Origin: Vandiemenella viatica
Lineage: Eukaryota > Arthropoda > Insecta > Orthoptera > Morabidae
Assembly (NCBI GenBank): GCA_031002005.1
Contig: CM061920.1
Span: 107,691,447-107,755,446, forward strand
Reading direction: 5' to 3'
Length of the DNA stretch: 64,000 nt
This document shows, piece by piece, positions 55,026 through 64,000 of the stretch. Every line of letters begins with the position of its first letter. Positions within the stretch are counted from its first letter, which is position 1. The notes under the pieces are model-generated. The model worked only from the letters and a program-made list of their open reading frames with translations, was not told the DNA's origin and ran no database searches. The position numbers and the translations under genes were made by a program.

Positions 55026-56070
55026 AAGTAAAGTTAGGGTAGGAAATGTAGTATCAAAATAAGTGGAAGTAAAAATGGGAGTGCCACAGGGTAGTGTATT
55101 GGGACCATTGCTATTCATTATTCTAATGAATAATTGTGTTGATTGTTTGCTATTTGAAATTAAATTGTTTGCAGATGACATAATGCTGTATAAAAGAATC
55201 AAAACGATAGATGATTGTAAACAGTTGCAGGGTGACCTGGACAGGATATCTAGTTGGGTTGGTAAACATGGGATGAAGATAAATGCAAAGAAAAGTCAGC
55301 TTATTAGATACACAAATAAAAAACAAAAGGTTATTTATGAATATAAGGCGGGGAAAGAATTGCTTGCTGAAGACTTGAAATGTAAATATCTTGGTATTAC
55401 ATTTGCATTACATTTGCTTAACTGGGCAGGACACATTGAACAGGAGGTAGGAAAAGATTTCAAAATTCTGCACTTGTTGGAGAGAGTGATGAGGGGATGT
55501 ACGAGAGAAGTAAAGGAATTGGGTTACAAAACTTTGGTCAGACCATTGCTCAAATATGGTAGTGTAGTGTGGGACCCATATTTTGAGTATCAAATATAGG
55601 AGTTGGAGAGGGAGCAAAAAAGGGCTGCTAGATTTGTTTCAGGAAATTATCGCAGAATGCAATCAGTGACGGATATGATAAAGGAGCTGAACTGGGATTC
55701 ATTGCAAGACAGGAGGAGGATGCGGAAGGTCATGGGAGTGTACAGGGCGTATGCTGGCGATGCGGCATGGAAAGATATTGCAGTAGGTATGAAAAGTAGT
55801 GCATGTAAGGGAAAAGATGACCATGGCCACAAGCTGGCACTCGATTTCAGACACAAGGGTGTGGGAAGATTCTTTTTTTTAGGTAAGGGTGTCAGGGGTT
55901 GGAATGAGTTACCAAGAGAAATGATGAATAATTTACCGAAAACGTTGAAAGAATTTAAAGATAAAATTTGTAGAGGGCAAATGTAGGTGGCTGCAGGATA
56001 GGAGGAAGATGGGGGTGTAGGGAAATTGCCACCGGAGCCTGTGCTCCATTGCAATTAAATTAAAAAAAAA
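55026..56070 (+). mobile_element. CR1-like LINE copy E, best-preserved RT 3' half
   Basis: Starts within the RT and ends with the complete CR1 tail (GGAAATTGCCACCGGAGCC, GCTCCATTGCAATTAAATT). It is the least damaged copy: one long frame of 178 codons, a stop at 55597, then a 127-codon frame. The insertion site is abutted by the unrecognised 54741-55025 segment. Confidence 0.9.
55063..55986 (+). pseudogene. CR1 ORF2 C-terminal part: RT palm/thumb and extension
   Basis: MGVPQGSVLGPLLFIILMNN, LFADDIMLYKRIKTIDDCK (intact FADD catalytic box), KYLGITF with an LNWAGHIE segment, RPLLKYGSVVWDPYFEYQI, a stop, then RAARFVSGNYRRMQSVTDMI, ELNWDSLQDRRRM and GVRGWNELPREMMNNLPKTL. The single TAG separates two halves that are continuous in active relatives. 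Lacking the 5' half, it cannot act alone. Confidence 0.85.
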
Positions 56071-56075
56071 TTAAA

Positions 56076-57975
56076 TTACAGTTTATGATAAAATCATTTT
56101 AACACATCACTTATTCATTAGATTTTGAAAGTTTCGCAATAGGACGACATAACTCAAATTGCAGTAATGCACACAACAAAAACAAATTGGAGTTCTTATA
56201 AAAACGTAAAAGTTAATCTATTTACTAATGATCACGAAGGACGACATAAACATATATTTGTTGCATTGAGTCAAATGTCAACTTGACGGGTGTACGTAAA
56301 CGGTGCGATACAACCGGTAGAGAACGAGTCAGGCCGGAAAGTGACGGCATGGAGGCAAGGTGACGAAGACTGAAACATATTTTCACCCCATTTTACGGAT
56401 TCGCTTAATTTTGTGCTGGATCCGGCAGACTGCCAAATGATGCGGGATCCCGCATTGCTGGCGAACTGGACCTTACGAAAAAGTTAAATGGGGCGGAAAT
56501 ACCCTTTTCTGTGACAAAAAACGCAATCCTAATTTCCTTGGCTTAGTCTTGTACAACAAGCAACATAGAGTCTCCTTCTCTACACTGCGCCGTGTGAAAA
56601 CATGGCTGTAGTCAACGATGCTAGAGAACTATCTAAACTGTCTGTGTATGGTTAGTGTACACAGAAATTTTTTTACAAGTAACGTGTGATAAAATTGCAG
56701 ACGAAGTAGCTCGAAAATTAATTAATAGAATATATATGTATTCCATTAATAAACGTTTTTGTAGTATGCATATTATCAGTTTCTCTTGTCTGCTCCCCTG
56801 CCCCCTTTCCCCCTTGAACAAAATCCTGGCTACACCCTTGCAGTTAAACATTTATTCAAGAAATCATAATATTCACTGATTCCATGTAAGGAGAGGAAAT
56901 TTGAGTTGATGAATTAATTGAATGTTATGACATACTGAATTTAAATATTTCATACGTCATAGTAAAAAATCTTCTACTGTCAAACGTGGACGATTCCAAA
57001 TAATTTTTGTAATAGACGATGCGCTTCTTACAGATATTAACTAATCTACTTATTTCGAATTAAGCAAGCATTGTGAAGCGAGTAGGCGACAATCACCCAT
57101 TCCAGTGTTTCTCAACATGTGTTCCAGGAAGATGATTCAGGTGGTCTGCAGGCAGAATTTTATAAATTTATTTAAAGTAATTGTACAGTATGAAGCTATA
57201 AGCGAGTATAAGCTATAAGCCCAACTTTTGAAGAGCAACGAATTACCACGCAAAAATGTGGCATTACCAGGATGAGGACAGGACAGCATTTGTTCCTGCA
57301 ATAGTTTGTCCATTTCCAGTTGGCATCGAAAGGAGCACTGTTCGTCTAAGGATTAAGTTAATAACCGTTTGCTGATGATCTTGTCATTGGTGTGAGGGAC
57401 TGCGGTAAAAGATAGTGTTTGAAATGTAAGAGCGGAGAAGTAAACAAAAATACGTCTTTTATTTTACTTTGCACACGTAGGTCGGCGGCATAGTGTGGCA
57501 TGCAGAGAATAGTAACATTATTAAGGTCTATTCATCTTGTTAATAAATGTTAAAAGTTTGATCAATATATAATTAATTTCAGACATAGCAGGTGTACCTT
57601 CAAAATGAAACTTTTATTTTGTGATTAAAAGAAAACTACAGATTGTGTGTGAAACACATAGAGTAAGAAAAACAAAACACTGAGATGGAACTTTCCCCGA
57701 CTTCAAGGTAATCATATTATTAAAAAACTCGCACCGAGGATCATTGAATAAATAATAGAAACGTGTATACCAAAAGAAAGTTTTTTTTTAATTCTTATAT
57801 TGCTACACTAGACAGAACACCATTAGAAAACTTATTGTTATTGCAGCTAAGGACAAAACGCCTGAATATCATATTAACTTCAAGTATTTCAATTCCAGTT
57901 TCATAGCATTGAAAACATGCTTTTAGATTTATTGTATTATAATGATAGAATTTAATAAGCTCCAGATGTTAATAA
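56076..57975. other. Intergenic with two possible hAT ends
   Basis: Near 56803-56841 CCCCCTTGAACAAAATCC then TGGCTACACCCTTG looks like a hAT terminus read inverted. Near 57098 CAGTGTTTCTCAACATGTG looks like a Charlie-type hAT start. Neither has a visible partner. At 56446-56459 TGCGGGATCCCGCA is a perfect 14-base palindrome. No gene seen. Confidence 0.35.
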
Positions 57976-58530
57976 TCTTATGTATATAAAAATCTCGGGT
58001 TACGATGTTAGTCCGAGATAAACTCCGAAACTACTTAACCACTTTTGATGAAATTTGGTCCAACTTAAATGATAGGATAGTTTTTATTTCGATTATTGAC
58101 CTCAATACTTATTATAGCGAATTAAATGTTCATTGAATGTTTGTCATAGAACAATAGTTTGTAATTATTTGTAAGTTCCATAAGTTTCTAACAGATGGCG
58201 GTGTATTAATTTATCGACACAACACTTGGTTATCTAGTTTGGGTAACCATCCATTAGATAGTGCTGTGTTTCAATTACTTTATGCTACAGTCACTTCCAT
58301 GTCATATGTGTTTCTTGATTTTTTCGTGTATTATCATTTTCATAATGTGCTGTGTATAATATATTGTTGTGTATCGTTTGTATGTTATCATATTTAACGA
58401 CAAAATAATTACACATATGAATATAACATTGAAGAAAACGTTACGATAAATTCAAAAACGTGAAAGTATTTCTTGCTTGCTTTTTATTTTAATTCAATTA
58501 TTTTTATTTGTTTAATTATAAATTTCAGTA

Positions 58531-59510
58531 AAATGCCGCAAAAACTACGCAAACGTGATGAGAGAGCTCATCAATCGGCAGAACAAATCGCGGCAAGTAA
58601 CGAAACTGAAAGAATCAGGACAACAAAGCGTCGTATGCAAGAATCTCAAGAATAGCGTGATGAAAGTCTGTGACAAAATATATTGAGAACAAGAGTGACA
58701 TGAGAACAGCACATAGCTACATTTAGAGAAAGAGAACGAGAGAGACAGCAAATCAGCCGTGCATTAACACGTACATAATTTGTTCGTCTTGCGTTAGGAT
58801 ATGCACCAGCAATCGGTGCAATGGAAAAAGTATGCCAATATTGTCAGGCGTTGAAATTCTGCAATGAAGCAGCCGGCATGTGTTGTGTATCAGGAAAAGT
58901 TGAATTATTAGCACTTCCCACTCCGCCAGAACCTTTACAATCACTTCTTACTGGCGAATCAAACGATTCGAAATTGTTTTTCCGCAAGACACGCAACTTC
59001 AGTTCTTGCTTCCAAATGATGTCTTTTGGGACACCTAAAATCTGCGATCTCACATCTGATTGACGTCATTTTGAAACTTCATTCAAAATACAAGGCCAAG
59101 TGTGCCATAAGATTGGGTCGTTGATGCCGATCTTATAATCATATACTGATGCAGTATAATTTCATCGAACAAGCAGAAGAAAGAGCAATTATGGTATTGT
59201 TGGAATTTTTTTTGGAAAATAATAATCAACTTTTATTCAATTGTTTAAAAGAGTGTCGCCACAATCAGATTGTCACCAAAGCCAGGAGAACACGCTGGTA
59301 GGTCCAACGCGCCAACCGTAGATGAAATTGCAGTTTTTATAGCTGGTGATCCAGCTGACAATAGAGCCATTAAAATCACACGTCGAGATAGCACTGTTAG
59401 TATAATTTCGAACCTACACCGTTAGTATGACGCACTCCAGTAGCCACTGATATTCTGGCAAGGGCAGGATGAATATCACATCAACAGCAAACAGTGTGAT
59501 TCAGTTACTG
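58531..59510 (+). pseudogene. Helitron Rep/helicase, N-terminal remnant
   Basis: MPQKLRKRDERAHQSAEQI, then after stops ALGYAPAIGAMEKVCQYC, ALKFCNEAAGMCCVSGKVEL, LPTPPEPLQSLLTG and RNFSSCFQMMSFG. Later, in changing frames, NAPTVDEIAVFIAGD and YDALQ.PLIFWQGQDEYHIN. These are the zinc-binding start (C..C...KF..E..G.CC..GKV) and Helitron-like N domain of Rep-helicases, which drive rolling-circle transposition. The HUH nuclease and helicase parts are not found. Inactive. Confidence 0.85.
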
Positions 59511-59837
59511 GTAAATTTGATATTCAACTATTTAATTCCTTATTTTATTAAAACAGCAGATCCGCGGTATCACGACAAACGTTTTGTAGACAGGAGCCAG
59601 ATTACCGCTTCCCGCTTATATTTTTTTTAGTATTTAATTTCTTCCTTTTTCAGGTAGTGAAACAAATAAAATAGTTAGTTCAATGAAGCACTACGCCCAC
59701 CGATTGATGATTAGATATAATCAGCAGAGGCGGCCCTAGGAAATTTTCCAGTTGGTGCGAGATCTCATCGCGGCGCCCCAAATGTTCAGTCTCTCCCTCG
59801 AGCAAAGCCGCTGGCAGAAGACAGTCTTTATCATATA

Positions 59838-61000
59838 TTTTATTTCTATAAGGTATTTTTTTTGTCACAAGCCTGTATATTCCTTCATATTTAACCGAAA
59901 TCAATGAATGAGGTGTCATTTTAAAACCTATAGTCTCCACTTTGGTCACATCATATTTTAAGAAAGAAAGTTTTCGGAATTCGACCCTTAAAGGGCAAAA
60001 ATGTCAATTTGTCTAAAATGCTGATTTCTGTGTTACGAGTCATTTATCTCCTGGATACCTATCTGAAATCGTTTAATGAAGTATCATTTTACAGATTAAG
60101 ATCTCCGCTTTAGAGGCGTCATGTAATAAGACAAAATTTTTTCGGAATTCGACCCTTAAAGGGCAAAAGTATCAATATTTTTGCAATGCGTTTTTGTGTC
60201 ACGAGCCATTTATCTCACTTCATATCTAACCGATACAAATAAATGCGGTATCATATTAAAGACTAAGGTTTCCGCCGTGGTAACGTTATATTTAAGAAAG
60301 GAATTTTTCGTAATTCGACCCTTAAAGGGCAAAAATGTCAATTTTTCTAAAATGCGATTTTTGTGTCTCGAGCCAATTATCTCCCTTGATAATAAAACAA
60401 AATTGAGAAACGAGGTATCATTTTAAAGACTGAGGTCTTCGTAAGGACTTAGGTTCCGTTACACCACATTTTAAGAAAGAAACTTTTCAAAATTCTAACC
60501 TTAGAGGGAAAAAGTATTAATATTTCTACAACTCATTTTCTGTCACGAGCTATTTATTTCCCTTGATACCTAACCGAAATTAATAAATGAGGTATCGTTT
60601 TAAATATTAAATTATCCGATTTGGTCACATCATATTTTAAGAAGAAACTTTGTCCAAATTAAACCCTTAAGGGGCAAAAATATCATCATTTCTAGAACTT
60701 TTTTTTTTGCCTCCTTGATAACTTACCGAAATCGGTAAGTGAGGTATCATTTTAAAGACCAAGGTGGCTACTTTGGTCACACCATATTTTATAAAAGAAA
60801 TTTTTGAATTCGACACTTAAAGGGCAAAAGTATCGATATTATTTCTACAGCGTGGATTTTTTTTTTTTTTTTAGTTACAAGCCATTTATCTTCTTCGATA
60901 CCTAGCCGAAATCGATAAATATCATATCGTTTTAAAGATTAAGATCTTCAGTTAGGTTAAATCATAAATTAAGAAAGAATTTTTCGGAATTTGGTGCTTA
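59838..61000 (+). repeat. About 165-180-bp tandem array in Helitron (7 units)
   Basis: The landmark CGACCCTTAAAGGGCAAAA recurs near 59985, 60149, 60318, and in decayed form near 60500, 60664 and 60818. It is the same family as 32960-34440; the entry into both arrays (TTATTTCTATAAGGTATTTT) is shared almost exactly. Units here diverge more and do not alternate clearly. Confidence 0.87.
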
Positions 61001-61689
61001 AAGTGATAGTGCGTATGAGAAATTTCAGAGCCAATTCCCTAGATTGCAGCAGCAGATATCACATAGATGCCAATAAACTTTTTTTTTTATCAACAAGTAG
61101 CTTTTCGGATATTTTTTTCTGTTATGGAAACACTTTCGTTTTGCTATATAATTCCAATGTAAACATTTTATTCGCATAGCAACAAATATCGCAGAGATGT
61201 TATGTGTATTTTGGTCAGGTTGGTTGTATCCTGTTAAGGTTAGTGACAGTTTGTCGTAAATACAGAGTGTTTTAAATTTTCCTAACTGTTTCGTAATATG
61301 TTGTAAGTATTTTGATGCGTACCTATTACACTAAAAGAAAAAAAAAATATTTGCTACAAAAGTACGGTTCTACTTTTCACTATATTACAAGCATTCAACC
61401 TCACAATTCATCGCATTTTATTCGCGAAATTGTCGCACTGGTCGTCTAGTATATTAATAATAACTCAAACCCCAAAAACATTGGTATAGGATAGCAGCGG
61501 TATGAATGAGAAACAACTGTAAAAAGGAATACTATATGTTTGAAAAGGTTTATTTAAGCTTCTATGCTTGCATAACTTAACTGTCAAATTTACACAGTTT
61601 TTAATATTTTTTTAACAAATAAATGCGGAAATAAAATCATAACAAAAAGGCCTAGATTGCCATCTTCCTCGCTTTCTCCTTGGACAATA

Positions 61690-63589
61690 TTATCTTCTAT
61701 TGAAAAAAATTGTAAGATCTGACAGTCTATCTAGAGTCTGAGCTTTGATAATGATAAATTTTAATTTACTGAAACTTTGTTCTTCCTTAGCGATAGTTAC
61801 AGGTGTGGTCGGCAAAATTCGAAGTGGTGTCTACACATTCGGAAATATATCCTGTCAAGCATTTTGTTTCATAAGTTGAACTTTTATTGGTTCTGCTGAT
61901 TCAAGCCCCAACAATAATAGTTTCAGTTAGAAGGTTTCTCAATCAACTCACAACCGGATATGTCACATTTTTCTGCATCAGATAAACTTATTTCTAAATC
62001 TGCACTGTATTATTCCAACTCTTATCGGCAATTGTTTTGATAATGTGTAAGAATGACACTGTATCATTAAATCTAGATAGTTGCTTAGAATATTTACTTG
62101 AAACAATTTATTATACCAAATCACCGTTGCAACTATGAACTCAAATTGCTCCATGATCTGGCTCAGGGACAAGGCCTCTGTTGCTGCAACTGAATAATTC
62201 GTTTGCAGAAGGGCGTCACGAACTGAAGAGCAGTGATAACAAACTGCAGCGAGACCAGAAATTCAATTCTCAAAACAAATTTCACAATTTTTTTTTGGCG
62301 ATAGTCCTTCTAAGTGCTTGGATACCACTTCGCCTTGTTCATCAGAATAGAACAAATTATCTTTCAAGAAATTCGGACAAGGAAACCGATTTAACAGATG
62401 TTTTGGCGGCGCCTTCTATTACCAAATTTAATGACAGCTACATGGATTAAAAAATGCTCGAAGATATTGATTCAGAATTCTGCTTTGGACACCTTCGTTT
62501 CCTCCTATCATATTAGATCCACTGTCATATCTTTAGCCTTCAGAATCGTTAATATCCAAATTAAGTATTATCGACAAAACGGTCCGAGAGTCCAGCTCCC
62601 AATTCCCGAAGAGTCACCGGTTTGTAAGCAACGAAATACGCACTTGGACTTCATCTTAATTTGTGTCAATAAAAGCAATGTTAAATATAATTGTTCACCT
62701 TGACTGACATCAGTGGTTCAATTCAGTAAGAAGAAAAAAGTATTTAGATGACTTATCCATAGTAAATTTTTTTATTACGAACTTCTTTCGTTTTGAATAC
62801 GTTTGCCAAAATAATAGACATTAGTCTCCTTATTAACAATATGGCGGAGATGCTGCATCATCACAGGGTCATATTTTCCAAGCAGTTACAATGTACCCAG
62901 AAAGTTATCATTATTAGAAGTATTTAGTGTTTCAGATACAAAACTTCCTCTGAAAAAGAAATTATTGTATGTAAAACGAATAAATTCATTTGAGAATTGC
63001 AACTCATCGTGATTTTTCGTCTTCAGTCTGTATTTATAAACGCTTGTCTATTACACCGAGGTTCTTTAATCGAATCAACGTTTCTATCCAACTGAGCACG
63101 GACGGATCCAGGAGGGAGGGGGGGCTAGGGGGCTGAAGGCCCCCCCCCCCCAAAAGGTTCTAGGTTCACCCTCGACATTGTAATTTTGTAGACTTTTTTT
63201 TAAGCTCTATGGTTTTGAGGCCCGAGGATACTATAAAGACTACCCTTTGCCCGACTCAAGCCCCCCCACCCCCCCAAAACCAAAATCCATTGAGGCCAAG
63301 CCCTTCCTAACCAAAATCCACTCAAGCCAAGCCCCCCCCCCCCAACCGAAGTCCGCTCAAGCCCCTCCCAGACCAAAATCCTGGATTCGTCCCTGCAACT
63401 GAGCATGGTGCGTTGATGATTTGAGGAAGTTTCGTGATTTTTAAGACGCTCTGATAAGTAGTTCCAGTTATCAAATCCTTCTTTGCCCAAATAAGAGTTC
63501 GACATTCTGTTAAATAAACAACAGAAAGAACAATATACCTTTTCTGCAGGTTTAAGGTAAACAAGCCATCGTCTTATAAGTTTCTCCAT
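61690..63589 (-). pseudogene. ZMYM1-type hAT transposase relic
   Basis: Minus strand N to C: RRWLVYLKPAEKVYCSFCC, GFDNWNYLSERLKNHETSSN (TTF-type zinc finger), then past a miniature insertion KYDPVMMQHLRHIVNKETN and GKRIQNE, FEFIVATVIWYNKLFQVNIL, and finally TPVTIAKEEQSFSKLKFI with RLSDLTIFFN (C-terminal dimerisation block, usually PVTVASAERSFSKLK). This order is that of ZMYM1-like domesticated or free hAT transposases. Many stops and frameshifts lie in between; non-functional. Confidence 0.78.
63097..63395. mobile_element. G-rich hAT miniature, copy 3 (G-rich on minus)
   Basis: Ends CACGGACGGATCCAGG and CCTGGATTCGTCCCTG, with a perfect 8-bp duplication CAACTGAG (63089-63096 and 63396-63403). 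The body has CTCAAGCC and C runs up to 11 on the plus strand. It interrupts the ZMYM1-type relic after the zinc finger. Confidence 0.92.
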
Positions 63590-64000
63590 TTGGCATTACT
63601 TTTTGATAATACTATGGCGGAAAATCCGTCGTGGTCGTATTACACACTCGCCAGTTACAATTAAGATGTTTTGGCCGCCAATAATGTTTTATTACGTTCG
63701 AATCAAACATTAAGGTCACCCCGATACCATACCAAACGTTTTGCCGTGTTTAACATCAGACAACTTATCCGTGTTTTTGCAGGTCTAAGAACCATCCACG
63801 TGAGAACTATTCACAAGTTTCTCAGCACACTAATTTTTAGACCACGTTGCGCCGCTGCACCTCTTCTTTTTTTTTTTTTTCTTCACGTCTTTTTTTTCCA
63901 CTTCTCCCTTTTTTTCCACAGATATATTCCTCTTCAGCCAGCGCTATCGATGGTCGATATAACGATGGTCAAAATATCGGCATGAGAGGCTTTCTATGTT
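63590..64000. other. Intergenic end of window
   Basis: T-rich tracts at 63866-63880 and nearby. A 104-codon plus frame (63671-63985) shows no domain. The upstream end of the ZMYM1-type relic may extend into this stretch, but I cannot read it. Confidence 0.4.

Larger units (their letters stand above)
57976..61449 (+). mobile_element. Helitron, both ends visible, 3.5 kb
   Basis: The 5' end is A then TCTTATGTATATAAAAATC and GATAAACTCCGAAACTAC, a classic Helitron start. The 3' end has hairpin TTCGCGAAATTGTCGC (one mismatch) then GTCGTCTAG, with T next. Insertion between A and T without duplication fits. Inside are Rep N-terminal remnants (58531-59510), a hAT-like terminus near 59724, and a tandem array (59838-61000). 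The helicase domain is missing, so it is non-autonomous. Confidence 0.87.

Noticed and set aside
56633..56879. Overlapping 72- and 74-codon ORFs on opposite strands
   Set aside because: They overlap an apparent hAT terminus and show no domain on either strand.

Overview
This window is eukaryotic, almost certainly an insect and probably polyneopteran-like (cockroach, termite, orthopteran or stick insect). It is AT-rich and made largely of decayed transposable elements: CR1-like and RTE-like LINEs, several tRNA-derived SINE families, hAT miniatures, Tc1, Tigger, Harbinger, Helitron and Penelope-like pieces. One intact protein gene sits in a repeat-poor island. The order is inferred from repeat style only. 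There is no sign of bacterial organisation.

Layout. 1-3284 is one arm of a large, slightly diverged inverted repeat whose partner is 44627-47914. The left arm runs into an exact 1000-N gap (3285-4284). 4285-14640 holds SINE and LINE tails, a hAT-like miniature with a 65-base A tract, a dead Tc1 element carrying a perfect hAT miniature, and a CR1 fragment carrying another. 14640-20440 is the genic island. It contains the only confident gene: an intronless 480-residue sugar transporter of the facilitated trehalose transporter (Tret1-like) group, on the minus strand at 18276-19718. 20960-24640 holds a recurrent insect ORF family of unknown function, a Harbinger element with both transposase and MADF remnants, and a hAT-like transposase remnant.

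25000-34610 is a nested LINE zone. It has CR1 copies encoding a PHD finger, an SGNH esterase, an AP endonuclease and a reverse transcriptase (all broken), one CR1 inserted in another, a Penelope-like foldback with a hammerhead-like core, a Jockey-like fragment, and a Helitron 3' end with a 165-bp tandem array. 35000-44230 holds miniatures, SINEs, a two-copy tandem repeat, an RTE tail and a Tigger-like element. After the right inverted arm, 48190-56070 holds a long CR1 copy, a second Penelope-like insertion and a 5'-truncated CR1 copy. 57976-61449 is a bounded Helitron with Rep remnants and the same tandem array. 61690-63589 is a ZMYM1-type hAT transposase relic split by a miniature.

Apart from the transporter, nothing looks able to make a full-length working protein. 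The most interesting structures are the inverted-repeat pair, the Penelope-like foldbacks with conserved ribozyme-like core, and the Helitron-borne arrays. All sequence comparisons were made by eye, and boundaries given to the base are those supported by target-site duplications or termini.
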